From positions 12,681-76,680 of the forward strand of contig MNCI01011496.1 in assembly GCA_015680685.1 (NCBI GenBank): DNA of 64,000 nt, given 5' to 3'. The stretch comes from Gnetum montanum (lineage: Eukaryota; Streptophyta; Gnetopsida; Gnetales; Gnetaceae). Position numbers and translations under genes: made by a program. Below are positions 11,330 through 23,020 of the stretch, piece after piece; position 1 is the first letter of the stretch, and the number at the start of each line of letters is the position of its first letter. The notes beneath the pieces were generated by a model that made no database searches, was not told the origin of the DNA, and saw nothing but the letters and a program-made list of their open reading frames with translations.

Positions 11330-11752
11330 TTGCATGAATCATGACTTATGCATGCAATTACACCCTGAGTCATTGTATGTGATGCATGGAGCTTTCTTCT
11401 TCTCGATATTTTCAAATGTATTTTCCTTTGATATTTCCAGAGAAAGATCATGGATTCCTAGGCATGTGTCAACTATGCTTAGCCATGATCTTCCCATTAT
11501 GATTGGAAAGTCCCCCTTACCATTGTTCACTTGAATCACTAGGAAGTCAGCTAGATACGACCACCCACAAAAAATGGTAACACTGTTCTCCATTAGTCCC
11601 AATGGGATAGTGATGTACTGGTCAGCCAACTCTAAATGAATGTTACTCTTTTTTAGTGGAAGCAGATTCTAGGCTTTGTACATTTCTTGAGAAATCAAGT
11701 TGACACCAGAACCTGAATCTAAAATATTTTTGCATGGATAATTTCCAATGAT
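11330..11752 (-). pseudogene. Aspartic protease region of element A
   Basis: This matches the protease end of B: an Ser-Gly-containing region followed by a NLISQEMY-like block, then ITIPLGLMENSVTIFCGWSY and FPIIMGRSWLSIVD (11629-11450). Retroviral-type proteases cut the gag-pol precursor. Downstream the frame continues with DLSLEISKENTFENIE to about 11339. That reading is in the same frame here but is frameshifted in B. Confidence 0.7.
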
Positions 11753-14376
11753 TTATAGATATATCAGAGGACTCCCAAGATCATATAATTTTCTAGGAAG
11801 ATGGCCAAATTTTATCCAATAGATGATGGCATGAGTTAACATGATTGTATGCATTGAGCATGTTTTTTGGGTTGAAGGGAGCTTCGAAGCTTCAAGTGAT
11901 AGTGAGGTGGTTGAAGAATCAACCACTTGTGGTTGCAAGGGCTTAATTAGACTAATGGTTCTAAAGAAAGGTCTTTTCTTCATGCAATTTTCATAACCAA
12001 TAGTAGGTTAAGGGTTAACAGCCCTTATGGCATTACATTGCTGTAGCTAGGTAGGGATTTCACCCTGCATAGCTAGAGTAGGTGTTAATGAAGTTCAGGG
12101 TCGAAGAGGTGCAGCCGAATGAGAAGGATGGTATGTTTATGGAACATCACCCCTAGGAGAAGGATTCCTATAATACTCATGGGCTTGGTAGTGAGGTTGA
12201 GGAGTGATGTAACCAGTAGAGTCACATGGAGAGACTAGCTACTACATGTAATATCCATATGGGTCAAGTTACTAGTAAGGATACTATTACCTTGGTTGTG
12301 GCATTTCACATGATTGTGGGTATTTCCACTACTGATACTGCTCGATTGGTTGTGGTGGAGTTCCACTTGGATAATATGTTAAAAGTTGGTGGAACCACCT
12401 TGGATTACCTTGAGGATAAGGTAACCTTCGGGGTGTTTGCCTTTTGTTTAATTGTGGGTTGAGTGCATATACCCCAGACTCCTACAGATGTGAGATTATA
12501 GGAAAAAATCCCTTAGGATGGTCATATTTGCATATCTCACATCTACTATCATTGTCTATATCCAAATCCACAACGTCTTCTATAATGGAAACTTTGCCCT
12601 TACCCTTGATATGTGCATATTCTGCTTCTCTATTTTTTCTTTTTTCATGATCACTACCTTGCTCTCTAGACTCTTCTATTACTTTGAGAAAAATTTTAAA
12701 TCTATTATCTAGGGAGTCCCACATTTGGTATACATTTGCCGATACTTTCGATATAAGTTTTTAAATGGGTAAAGTTTTCCTATTCACCATCTCTTTGAGT
12801 GGTGACTTTTCTTCATCCTCACAAAATCTTACTCCCTTCTTTCAAAGGGAAGGATCTCTATTATATTCCTCCACACTCTCTCTTTTTCTTAGCTTACCTT
12901 CTTCTTTAGCAACTTGCTCCAATAATCTTTGAACTTGATGAGTCCTAAGCTTAGATAGCCTCCCTTGGGCATACATCACAAGGGATCTTTGCATTTCATG
13001 CCTAAGCCCATCTACAAGATGGCATAGTTGATCCCTCTGCAAATAACCATAGCTAGGATAACAATGTAATAGTGCATAATATCAGCCCATGGTAGCATCC
13101 AAGGGTTCATGTCCTCCTTGTTTCTAGCCTTGAATTTGCTTTTGCAGGTTGGACACTCAGGAGTACATTTGGTACTTATCGTTGAATAACTCTAACATGG
13201 TACTCCACCTATGAATGGATTCTAGTTCTAAGGACCAGTACTAGCTCTTCTCTTCTTTGACTAGTATCCATGGGAACAACTTAAGTTTTTGCCACTCACT
13301 TTCTATGTTTTGTAAGTCACATGCATCACGAAATGCTTGTAGATGATTTTGAGGATCAGCATTGTACCCCCTTCAAATCATGGGATGTTTTTTATGTCTA
13401 ATCTCTTGATCCTACTATGTTTTTGGTGCCTTATTGGGATTTTGACAACCTCAGTTATGTCTAGCATACTTAGAGTAGTGAGTAGGGGTTCATCGTGATC
13501 GTCCCTTCTGTGGTGTCTATGATGCCTATGTTGTTCCCTATTCTCTGTTCTTTCACGATGTGTTTCTCTAGAGTGCCCTTGTCCCCTTTCTCAACTATTT
13601 TATCTATGAATTTCATTTTGCTTATCCTTTTCCTCATGGTATTTTTCTTTGTGACTGTGTCCAGATCCTGAAGGAGAGGATGAAGGAGATGATGGAGGTG
13701 AAGAAGAAGGGGGACCGTCACCATGTCGATGCCTACTTCCTTCTCTTTGATGGTTGCAGCTTCAATCATGGTTACGATTGGAATGTCCATCTTTGTCATG
13801 TGCTCCTATTCCTTTTTTAGACCCTTTATGTGTGTTGGTACTATAATTTAGGTTATGGATACTTGAGTAAAGATTCTGATACACAACCCCTTGACTAAAG
13901 TCAATAGGAGGAACATCATTGTGGGGGAGACTACCTGAGGTAGGTTCACCACCCTCATTTTCACTTAGGACATGTGGAACATTCTATGACAACTTTCCCT
14001 TCATGGATTCATAACATCTCTCCTATTGCAAATACCTTTGACGTTGTGCCTCTGTGGATCGATACTCTCTCGAGTCATGATCATGCACAACATACTCTAC
14101 CTATAAGTGCTGCATACCAATTTGTGTGAGATTATGAAGAAGAATGCCTGAGACAAAGTGATCAGGAGGTAACACTATATTACCTTCTAAGTCTCGCCAA
14201 CATAGTTGTTCATCCTGGTGGAGGATAAAGGTAAAGTTTGATATATATTCATCAGTATGAACATATACCACATGAACCTGTTGAGGGACTGGTGAATTAT
14301 CATGTGTACTACACCTCTGATTGTTCCCTATATCAGACCTAGGTAGAAAAACAATTTCGTACGAAGTAGGAAACAT
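11753..14376 (-). pseudogene. Gag remnant of element A
   Basis: This is homologous to the intact gag of B over its full length. The N-terminus begins near 14376, with NFTFILHQDEQLCWRDLEGN at about 14240-14180. A basic low-complexity linker follows (13470-13800). The capsid-like part includes QRDQLCHLVDGLRHEMQR and RKRESVEEYNRDPSL (12842-13040). Next come a MWDSLDNRF coiled-coil-like segment and a zinc-knuckle region with CEICKYDHPKG (12500-12545), in which the last Cys of the knuckle is lost to Phe. Frames are broken at least six times. Confidence 0.8.
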
Positions 14377-14494
14377 GATTTTCTATTCAGTTGCAATGTA
14401 TTATATATTATTATTTTTCTTTAACCAACCCTAAGGGTTCATTCCAACAACGTGAAATATTTTCTATGTTCTAGTTAGTGCAAAAACAACAAAG

Positions 14495-14512
14495 TCCCTA
14501 GCAACATCACCA
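14495..14512 (-). other. Primer-binding site of element A (tRNA-Asp type, degenerate)
   Basis: The minus strand reads TGGTGATGTTGCTAGGGA, one base from the 5' LTR. It matches 13 of 18 bases of the complement of the plant tRNA-Asp 3' end. The equivalent site in B matches 16 of 18. Confidence 0.65.
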
Positions 14513-14513
14513 A

Positions 14514-15338
14514 TGATGAGCAGCGAAGTATCCCTACACTCAACCATACGAATATAAGTGTCCACATACGATCCGGTCGAATTCCAAGGACTAAGTGCTT
14601 ATGTGCCTTTGTGGAATAAGAATGGGTTGATCAATTGTTGTCTTCCCAAGCCTACTTGTATGTCATGATTGTATGGTTAAGTAAAGTTGAGGCATATTAT
14701 TTTTATGTTTTTTTATGTTTTTATGTCTTGCTGCTAATAAGGGAGGAGAGAGATAACTAAGTAACTAATTTAATTCAACTACTTATTAACTAGGCTCTAA
14801 CTGATCCTAACACTAGTATCCATTCTCATTTTTCGTACACATCCTAAACCAGTGCAACACTACTGGGATTACCAAACGCTAATTGTTACTGAGTTACCAA
14901 GTGTTACACACATGCTCAAAGTGATTGTATTATGTGTGCTTACTTAGGAGAGTTGCAGGGTGAGAGAGAATCATTAATTAACTAAGGAAAGCATTAAATA
15001 ATAGTAATTAACATTAATTAATCTATTCTAAATGCTGCAAGGTTTATCACAAAGTTTGTCTTTATTCTTGTACACAAGGTATGCTCAAGTACATAATGCT
15101 TGAATAAAGATCCGTTTACTTTATGACTCCTACTATAGGCACATAGAAATAATTCTAACTCTAAGAGGGAGAAAAGGAAAGAGTTTGGGTAAGGGACTAA
15201 AATTAACTATGCAAACCAAGTGCACCCACCTCTTATTTATAGGCAATGAGGTAGGACACAATATCGGGTATCTGACATCACACAACAAGCTCTGACATCA
15301 CAAATGCAATATCGCAGCCTTGATATCGTGGTTCATCA
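14514..15338 (-). repeat. 5' LTR of element A
   Basis: This 825-bp LTR starts TGATGAGCAGCG and ends GGTTCATCA. It contains a minus-strand TATA region (plus-strand CCTCTTATTTATAGG, about 15229-15242) and AATAAA (plus-strand TTTATT near 15060). It shows clear divergence from the 3' LTR at 5392-6230. Confidence 0.9.
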
Positions 15339-15343
15339 ACTAC

Positions 15344-16500
15344 ATTATCTAATTCTTAATGATCTTTCTACCCCCTTAAGAACATTGACTTTGGTAGTGT
15401 AACTAATGACATGCCATAGTAATCTTAAGGCTATCTGCAAAGGTAAAGTACTTAGTCTCAATGTCTAAAAGGTTAGATTTATAAAGCATAATTTATGATA
15501 TCATCGAATTATTGGGTATTTGGATGATAAATCTAACCTTACCATTGAGTTCAAAAGGTTGAAATATGTAGGAATTCATTTTTTTGGTTAAAAATGGACT
15601 TTGAAATAAAAAATATGACATTTGAGGTCCAAGACCTTTGGTGCAATAAATGATACTTCCCAAGAGGTCACCCATCCTAGTACTATTCCAAGATGAGCAT
15701 GTTTAATTACAAAATATTTATCTTCATTTTTGCAAATGTGTAAAATTCAAATTTAAAAATTATTTTTGTACATTTTTTTTTAAACTTCATTTGACAATAG
15801 AAATTTTGAATTTATTGTTAGTTAATGGAAATTTTGAATTTTCTATCAGTTAATGAAAAATTTAAACATTCCATTAGTAGATAGAAGGATTTTCAATCGC
15901 TAGTAAAGGCAGGGATAATGATAGTGGCTATGATGATGCTAGGATATGCTTTGCTTGTGACAACCTATGCTACTCAGGTAATGATTACCTATGAAGGTAC
16001 ATTGCATAGGAGTGGTAATGAAGTAGTGATGTCAGTTGCATGAGGTCGAGGGTTGGGGAAGATGTGCAATGCTACCTACGATACCAAGTGTTCATGGTAA
16101 AGGCCATTTAGAATTTAGTGTTGGTAGAGTTGATGATAGAAAATTGGAAACAATAGTTCCAAATCCTATTGATGCCTATCCATGGGCTAGCATAGCCCAC
16201 GCAAGGGCCTGTGTAACCTATGCAAGGGCTAGCATGGCCCACGTAGGGCTAGTGTAGCCTTGACATTGGCCTATTCAACTCTCAAAGGAACTTGTGTAAC
16301 TTCCATAGGTGTCTACATAGCCCTTAAATAGGGTCCACACACCTAGCACTAGGCAAGTATAGCCTAAGAAAGGGTCTATGAGGTCCTTGTAAGGGCCAAC
16401 ACAAACCACACAAAGAAGAAGTGCTGCATGTTATTTCTAGGCTTTTTGACACTAGAGCATGTTGAAATGAGTTGTTATCAATGGCATTGGAAGATGTTGA
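15344..16500 (-). other. C1 internal region right of element A
   Basis: From the first base after element A this aligns with C2 from about 33260 (shared CATTATCTAATT, then ATGACATGCCATAGTAATCTTAA, then GGATGATAAAT). From about 16180 to 16410 there are irregular repeats of GGGCTAGCATGGCCCACG-like words. No coding signal is supported; short frames here are by-products of the repeats. Confidence 0.6.
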
Positions 16501-16504
16501 AGGG

Positions 16505-16833
16505 TTCCTATAATCTACGGATCCATGGTTGCCTATAATTTATGGTGCCATTAGTGTTCATGGAGTGCCAAGGATGCTTGTAATACATAACATCATCAAT
16601 GCCCATGGAGCACTAGTGATGCCTATGATCCACAGCACCATTGATATCTATAGATCACTAGGGGTGCCTATAATTTGTGAATGCCCATGGAGCACTAGGG
16701 TTTCTTGTAATCCATGACATCATTGGTGTCCACAAAGTGCAAAGGATGTCTATAATCCATGGTGCCATTAGTGTCCATAAATTTTCAAGGATACCTATTA
16801 TCCATAGTGTCATCAATGTCCAAGGGTACCATG
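16505..16833. repeat. Minisatellite, about 45-bp unit, about 7 copies
   Basis: Degenerate head-to-tail copies of a unit with the core GGATGCCTATAATCCATGG, then a CATCATTGGTGTCC-like segment. Anchors such as GCCTATAATTTATGG, GCTTGTAATACAT, GCCTATGATCCAC and TCTATAATCCATGG recur every 40-50 bp. C2 carries a different low-complexity repeat at the matching place (34250-34800). Confidence 0.65.
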
Positions 16834-17837
16834 GGGATTGAAAATCACGGTGGATTTTTTTACGATGGTAGCGTAGGATGTGTTGTGTGGTAGCTATGGT
16901 AGGGGTGGTGGCTATTGAAGAACTACAACTGTGATGACATGCCTTGAAGGTAGGTAGCAGTGGTGGCCCCTAAATATGAGTTGTGTTACCCTTACAAGAT
17001 CAACCCAACCCTACAAAAGGCTATGTGGCTCTTGCAAAACTTACATAGTTCCTGCAAGGCTGGTGCACCCTTAAAAAAGTTTATATATATATATATATAT
17101 ATATATTTAAAAAAAGATTTGAAATCTAGAGGAGGCTTGGGTTTGAACCCAAGACCTTTCACTCCCCACCTTCCTTTTTATTTTATTTATTTATAAAAAT
17201 AATAGCAATTTAATATTTTAATATCATTTTAATTCATGCATAACAAGAAATTTTAAACAACAATATCTCTGAAACTGTAAGCCCAATCAAAATGGAATTA
17301 GTAATATTGGAATCATCTCAATTAGTACTATGCATTGGACATAGTCTTATGTTCAAAAATGAAGTTGAATTTTCAAGATCTTAAAAGATCCAAACTAGCT
17401 TATTCTACCAAAACAACATTACCAAGTTGATATATGAAAGACATGATGACTTATAAATGACTCTAAGTTGCTTAGGATAATGAGTTTCAACAAAACAAGA
17501 TCAAGTCAAGTCCTAGTCACTAACTTTTTGGAAGAAAATTAAGAATGACCTTAATCAATTATTATTTATAGTATTAATATAGGTAAGAGTTACTTGGACT
17601 AGTCTATCCTTGTCTTACCAACATCTTCTTACAATCGATGAATCTTTGATGAAGCGTAATCTAATCTTCATCAGTCAATGATATCCATGAAATAATTTTG
17701 TTGGTTGGTGGAATATCTCAAAAATATGGTGCATCCAAAGATGATCAATGACTTTCATATGTTTTGGCTTCATGGTTCATCATTAGATTTATGTTGTAGT
17801 TGGCCCATAGTTCTGAATGGCCCTTGGGTTGTGGTTT
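16834..17837 (-). other. C1 5' untranslated region, shared with C2
   Basis: No reading frame is supported. A (TA)n tract lies at 17082-17106. A GGGTTTGAACCCAAGACC word at about 17140 recurs in C2 near 35010. The part from about 17210 to 17837 aligns with C2 at about 35300-35983. Confidence 0.55.
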
Positions 17838-17849
17838 GCTCCAATACCA
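17838..17849 (-). other. Primer-binding site of element C1 (tRNA-iMet type)
   Basis: The minus strand reads TGGTATTGGAGC, 10 of 12 bases matching the usual plant initiator-Met primer site. It lies two bases inside the 5' LTR (17852), which fixes the orientation of C1. Confidence 0.7.
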
Positions 17850-17851
17850 AT

Positions 17852-18424
17852 TATGACATCCCATCCCCATATGTCATGGAAAACATCAAATATACATTAT
17901 ATTAGACATTATGCATAAGAAGAAAATATACCAAATGTTAAATATATGTAACATTTGACATTATGAGTAAAGAAAATAATAGAGAATGTGTAGAAAGAGG
18001 AAGAAAAGAATGCTTTATTGATTTGGAATAGAGTATCTAGATCATGCTCTGAGAGTGTTCCTTGGGGATTTCTTCCTTTGGCATCTATCCCTTAAAGGTA
18101 ATCCAGCATTGCCACCATGGTTAGGCCTATTATTGGCAAGAAGGAATGGCCAGTCCTCTTCTTGTTCCACTTCACCTAGCTCCTATGACTTCCCTATACT
18201 TGCTCTACCACTCCATGCCAACATAACCTCTAAGCCTTGGTATAAATTCCTTAGGTCAAACCCCCAAAGGTTAACTCAAGAGACATATCTGTTATTACAA
18301 TATGCCCTTTCGAGTCTCAATTACAACTACCCTTTCAAGTCTTGTTAAGATAACAATAACACTTGTTATGAAGAGGCACCATATTCATTATGTAGTAGCA
18401 CCATTTGGAAATGGGAACATTACA
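17852..18424 (-). repeat. 5' LTR of element C1
   Basis: This 573-bp LTR begins TATGACATCCCATCCCC and ends GGGAACATTACA. The unusual TATG start is shared with the left LTR, as expected when both LTRs are copied from one template. It ends where the gag frame of element D resumes. Confidence 0.85.
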
Positions 18425-18740
18425 TTGACTTATCTTGTTCATTAAGATTACTAAAATAAGAAGCAATAAACATTGTTGAAGCCCTTAAAATTCTCATATG
18501 AGAAGTAAAATTCCCAACAATTGGATTTTTTGGTTGATGGATTCCTACACTACCGTAGCTAGACTTTTCTTTCTCATCATCCTTTCCTCCACCAAGATGT
18601 AAAACCTCTTCATTTGAACATAGATGTTCATTTCCTTTATGTGTTAGAATATGGCTAGGGCTAGCATTTCTATCCACCTTTTCACCAATTTCATTCAGCC
18701 TAGCAACCATCAGTTGGAAGGTAGACTTCATGCTCTTCAT
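18425..18740 (-). pseudogene. Gag N-terminal part of element D
   Basis: An open frame of about 105 codons starts at a Met at 18740, roughly 95 bp after the primer-binding site. It holds FQLMVARLNEIGEKVDRN (heptad-like) and a charged GGGKDDEKEKSS stretch, and reaches ASYFSNLNEQDKS at the C1 junction. The last codons of the open frame as it stands come from the C1 LTR and are accidental. Skipping C1 and one 5-bp duplication, the frame continues into 3041 with LTRALRNAAKL. This supports D being the host of C1. Confidence 0.7.
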
Positions 18741-18832
18741 ATCCCTCTTTAGGGCTTTAACCTATTTCTTCTTAGATTCCATTTCAACTAGATAAAATTC
18801 CTTAACCAAATCCAAGAAACAATCAACATAAA

Positions 18833-18844
18833 GCTCTAATACCA
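18833..18844 (-). other. Primer-binding site of element D (tRNA-iMet type)
   Basis: The minus strand reads TGGTATTAGAGC, 11 of 12 to the plant initiator-Met primer site, one base from the inferred LTR end at 18846. Confidence 0.75.
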
Positions 18845-18845
18845 A

Positions 18846-19690
18846 TGATTAGCTAGACCCCACTCACTCCAATATTAAATGAAAAGATAATTAATTTTTT
18901 AGAAAATAAGAAAATTAGCTAACTTTAATGATTTAAAGAAACGATTACAACAAGGATATACAATCTCAAAAACATCCAAAAAATCTTAAAATACTCAAAT
19001 ATTTTTACAAATCATGAGGCTCTACAACCACACAATGATTGTTCTCAATGTGAGACACAATCAATAGAGAGTCTCTTCCATAACTTGGGACTAAGATCTT
19101 AACTTACCAGACTTAAGAGACACTAGGCCAACACTCACTCTATTGACCAAGAGTGGAAAACACACTCATGCACTCTCCACATGCTTCCTCTTAATATCTT
19201 GTGACATTTCATTCATATATCTCTATCCTACAAGCATGAAACACAATAAATATTTATTAGTAAAGTAAGACAAAAATCCAAGGAAACCTTCCTCAAGCTC
19301 AACTTGGAGTTTACATACTATTTATATCTTTTTTCCACCTTCTCTCAATTGTTTTCAAACTTGGAATGATAATTTTGGAAGTTTCCCTATCTGTTCAAAT
19401 CATCTATGGCCTTTTTGGTACATCTCATTGAGAAATTGGATAATTTCGGTGAGACATCTTTCTTTTGGCTAAGATGTCTTACATTGTAGATAATACATCT
19501 CAGCACTTCTAGAGATGTATTAGATAAGAAATCTTCATATTTATAAGATTTCTTATCTGACATCTAAGACATCTCCCCTAAGAAATTTGTCAAAATTCCC
19601 AAACATCTCTTATCTCTCAATACGTATCTCCTAAGAGCCCAGATCTTAGATAAGATGACTCCAAGACCTTCAAGATATCTCCACATAACC
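18846..19690 (-). repeat. 5' LTR of element D (right boundary uncertain)
   Basis: The LTR starts TGATTAGCTAGACCCC directly beside the primer site. Its outer end cannot be fixed, because the other LTR is outside the window and no target duplication is seen. Minus-strand AATAAA-like words occur within it. The segment 19430-19680 has many copies of AGATGTCTT/AGACATCT words, like 60490-60720. Confidence 0.5.
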
Positions 19691-19758
19691 TTAAGCCTAT
19701 AAAACACAAACCTAGGGAAAGAATAATGGAATTAGAAGAGGTGTGCATACACTAGTCT

Positions 19759-19875
19759 TTGAGCAAGAAACACAAATTTTCTATTTTGACTCTAAGTAGG
19801 AAGAACATGTTCTTGATTATTTCTTTAAGTAGAAAGCATAAATCTATCATGACTATGAGTAGAAAGCACAAGTTT
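19759..19875. repeat. Short tandem repeat, about 64-bp unit, under 2 copies
   Basis: Units share GACTCTAAGTAG, GAACATGTTCTTG and AAGTAGAAAGCA. The same family is expanded to about 3.5 copies at 30968-31207. The AGTAGAAAGCACAAG word at about 19863 corresponds to the unfilled insertion site of C2. Confidence 0.6.
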
Positions 19876-20639
19876 GGAAATGAAGCAATGAGTACCTCTA
19901 AATTTTCATACACTTGTATTATTGTAATGCATTGTTAACACTAGTGTGACATGTAAGGAAACTTCATCATCTTTCAAAAATAAAAATCATGAAGGCATCA
20001 TGTATCTTCTTTTAAAGACTACTCTAAAGAAAACAAAAGTCAACTCATGCATAACTATGTCTTTAAGAAGAGGATAAAATAGAAAAGTTAAATATTATTT
20101 TCTCATTTTTTTTGAATTTATGGATAAATTTATTATAAAATTATTTCAATTCAATTATTTTTTTACTTTTTCATTGGTTCCAAGCTATGGTACATGATCA
20201 TTCATGTTCCCTAGTATGGCACCATTATTATTCTATAAATTAGAGAACATCTCCTTAATGTAACACTTGGCTTTCTTGCAAAAAAATGCTATAATAATTT
20301 TCAATAATTTTTCTATTTCCAACACTTTATTTCTCTCACAACATTCATATTCCATTGACATTTATTAATGCTCCATAAGTTCTAGTGCAATCTAATCATT
20401 TCAAAACAATCATCTCTTTTCTACCTTCAACAAGTCCTGCATTAAATTTAGTATTTCAAACCAATACACACAAGGTTCAACTCTTCATCAATTCTTAAAA
20501 ATCTTGTCATCAAATCAAAAGTTCTATAGCCATTAAGATGTTTACTTTAATGTACCATTTTTCACAATTATGGACATCAAATATCTCCATCCTAAATCAT
20601 GGAGTTCTTTGAAGTGAACCCATGCATGTTAATTTTAGG
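19876..20639. other. AT-rich sequence, no feature seen
   Basis: The first about 80 bp align with 36575-36645, immediately right of C2. Beyond that I see no coding frame, repeat or motif. Confidence 0.4.
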
Positions 20640-21560
20640 GACGTTTAGTTAGTAAAATGTAATATATTTAATAAAATATGTTTAACCACAACTCATTCTC
20701 TATTCATGGTATTGTAGAAAAAATATATTATCATAATTTATGGTATTTTAGGTTTTAATATTTTGTTAACCATAACATATGGTATGCTCATGATTAGGTC
20801 ATGGTTACTCAAAAATTTCAACTACAACTCTTGGTGATTATCTAAAATAAGGTAAATTTATCATTGACTCGTGATAAAGTCATAGTAAGTCAAAGAACAG
20901 TAAATTTCTAGGTTTTATAAAACCACAACTCATGGTGAGGCTATTTTATTCTTAGAAAAACATTATTCACTATTTTTATCTACACCACAACTTTTGTTAC
21001 AATTTCATAACTCATGATATCTTAAATTATGCAAACCTCAACTTAACTAGTCATGGTCAATTTTTGTTTAACGCATGATTAATAAAAATTAAATTATTTA
21101 ATATATTATAGGACAAGACATCAACACTATCAATTTATAATGCCAATAAAGTATTAGAAAAATTATGTCTTGTTGGTGGATCAAAGATTATTTCCCTTTT
21201 AAAACAATTATTGGAAGAAGTGTGGAGATCCTTATGGGTTTCATCCTATCTTAACCATCATACTAAAGAAATAAATAAGAAAGATTCCTTTATGTACTAC
21301 ATCACAAGGATATGTAGGATTATAGAGGAGCATTGCCTTTGATGCTTAGGTTCCCACCCTTCTCTATGAACTAGGGCTAAGGGGTAGATAAGTTAGAGTA
21401 GAAATGTATCTTATCTCTCTTAAGGGAATGATGTATTATGTGTATGCTAGTATTCTTGTGTATGTTGTGTGTATTACATTGGTTCAATGAATTATATGAT
21501 TATAAAGGCATCCTAGTGATAGTCCTAACCATCGACTAAGGTATGGCATCTAAGTTGTGC
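20640..21560. repeat. LTR-like repeat fragment (element G family)
   Basis: The right part (21157-21560) aligns with 36945-37350 and 38636-38985. Shared blocks include TTATGGGTT, TTTATGTACTACATCA, TTAGAGTAGAAATGTAT and CTCTCTTAAGGGAATGATGT. The left part shares CATGGTAT/TCATGATTAGGTCATGG words with 38340-38530. Since the 38.3-39 kb copy lies in the left LTR region of G, this is probably an old LTR fragment of that family. Confidence 0.5.
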
Positions 21561-23015
21561 ACTTATGGTATGCTTGTAAGTTTTTGATGATATTGAGGAA
21601 TAGTTCATCTTGAGCATACTCTAAAACATTTTACTACTTTGGGACTCTTAGGAAATTCTAATCAATGCTTGAAGCCTAGGTCAAAAATCAAAGATTTGCT
21701 ACATATATTTTGTATTTTTAGTTCAAATTTTGTGGGTGTGATTTATTAATTATAATTCGTTTACTACTATGATGCATAAGAAGAAGAAAAAAGGGAGCTG
21801 AAATTTTGACGATACTCCACCTAGTCCTAATCCTCATAGTGGACTAGTCAAAGGTGAAAATCTGGAAAAATCATTCAAACACTTTTATAAAGCAATTATA
21901 GGTGACATATGAGGTGGTGAAAGAGAAGTAAACAAATCTTGATCCTACTCTTGTAGAGGATCAAATTGTATGAATAGTTTCTATAAGTACATGATATATA
22001 AATGTATCATCTACCTTAAGTTAAAGGTATCTAAGTAACTCTTGAGTTTATTAATTATAAGAATAGTTATCACAAGTAGGTGATACAATCAACTATCATC
22101 TACCTTGATCAAAAATGGCTGAATGATTAAAGAATTACTTAATTCTACGAAAGTTCCTTTTTTGTTGGGGTGGGCTCTAACACAAAAAAATAAGCATGAT
22201 TTAGCTTAAAATTTTATGCTAATAAAATTTTTGATGTACCAAAGAATTATCATTCATGATCTAAAATTTGTGCAAAATATTTGTGTATACCTATGTTATT
22301 TATGGTGAATTGTGGAAGAAACTGATTGTCTCATATCAATTGATCATTAGGACATTTGAGATGGTAATTTTTTAATGCATCAAATATGAGGCAATGTATG
22401 GAATTGATGCTTCTTGTTGCAATGCATTCTTTTTATTGGGTGGTTGTTCTTCAATCCATTAATCTTATGAGTCTTTGGCTTGAATGCCTCAATGACTTTA
22501 TAATTTGATATTATGATATGATGCTTTTTTATTTTTATGTTATGTAGGAAAATTTAGATTTTCTTTCAAGAATCCCTTGTCAATGATGCCTTAACATATT
22601 AGCTTATGATTCATAAAAAAAAAGTTGATAGTATTCCAAATTATCTTATTTTCAATCTCATGTTTGAGGGGAGTCTCCCCATGTTCTTATTTTTGGACGA
22701 TAGTTTGTGTAGAAAAGTTCTTATATGTTTCAATATGTTAGGTTATTTATTTAAAGTTTCCTCATTGAGGATTTGATTTAACTTAAGAATTATTCTTTCT
22801 AAATGTGGATGGTGATTCATCCCTTTGTGAAATAGCATGATGCATTATTGTCAAGTTATGAGTTTTCAAATATCACAATACTTTTGTGCTTAATTTGGTG
22901 ACTTGTAATTGGGAAATATGGGATATGTGATGATGCTTTTAAAATAACAATGATTATGATGGATGAATCTCTATATTCATCACTCTCTTTAATTTCTCAA
23001 CATCTTGAATGATTA
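21561..23015. other. AT-rich flank of element B with an 89-bp duplication
   Basis: No coding signal is seen. Imperfect direct repeats with an 89-bp offset occur at about 21972-22130 (GAATAGTT ... ATCATCTACCTT twice). The B target duplication AGCAT closes the segment at 23016-23020. Confidence 0.45.
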
Positions 23016-23020
23016 AGCAT

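Larger units (their letters stand above)
5392..15338 (-). mobile_element. Element A: decayed full-structure Athila-lineage Ty3/gypsy element
   Basis: This 9947-bp minus-strand element has LTRs at 5392-6230 and 14514-15338. It is flanked by the exact 5-bp duplication ACTAC (5387-5391 and 15339-15343). The order read leftward is PBS (tRNA-Asp type), gag, protease, RT, RNase H, integrase, a long untranslated 3' region, PPT, LTR. The RT and integrase wording (FGLCNAP, NALW-type and LVYHK blocks, KGTKNVVADHLSRL) is that of the Athila lineage. Every coding domain has stops, so it cannot now move by itself. It interrupts element C1: C1 sequence matching C2 resumes right after the target duplication. 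Confidence 0.9.
3047..18424 (-). mobile_element. Element C1: non-autonomous LTR element with CCR4 fragment, split by element A
   Basis: Two LTRs of 573 bp (3047-3619 and 17852-18424) bracket an internal region with a PPT next to the left LTR and a tRNA-iMet primer site next to the right LTR, so the element runs right to left. Without the Athila insertion (5392-15338) its length is about 5.4 kb, close to C2. It has no gag or pol. The internal region holds a captured CCR4-type nuclease fragment (4344-5130), a block shared with C2 (15344-15900), a minisatellite and further shared AT-rich sequence. Flanks TTTCC and TTGAC could be a diverged target duplication (3 of 5 match). It sits in the gag of element D. 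Confidence 0.8.

Noticed and set aside
16036-16257. 73-codon plus-strand frame
   Set aside because: Built from GGGCTAGCATGGCCCACG-type repeats; no domain and no counterpart in C2.
18055-18348. 97-codon plus-strand frame
   Set aside because: Entirely within the 5' LTR of C1 and broken in the other three LTR copies.
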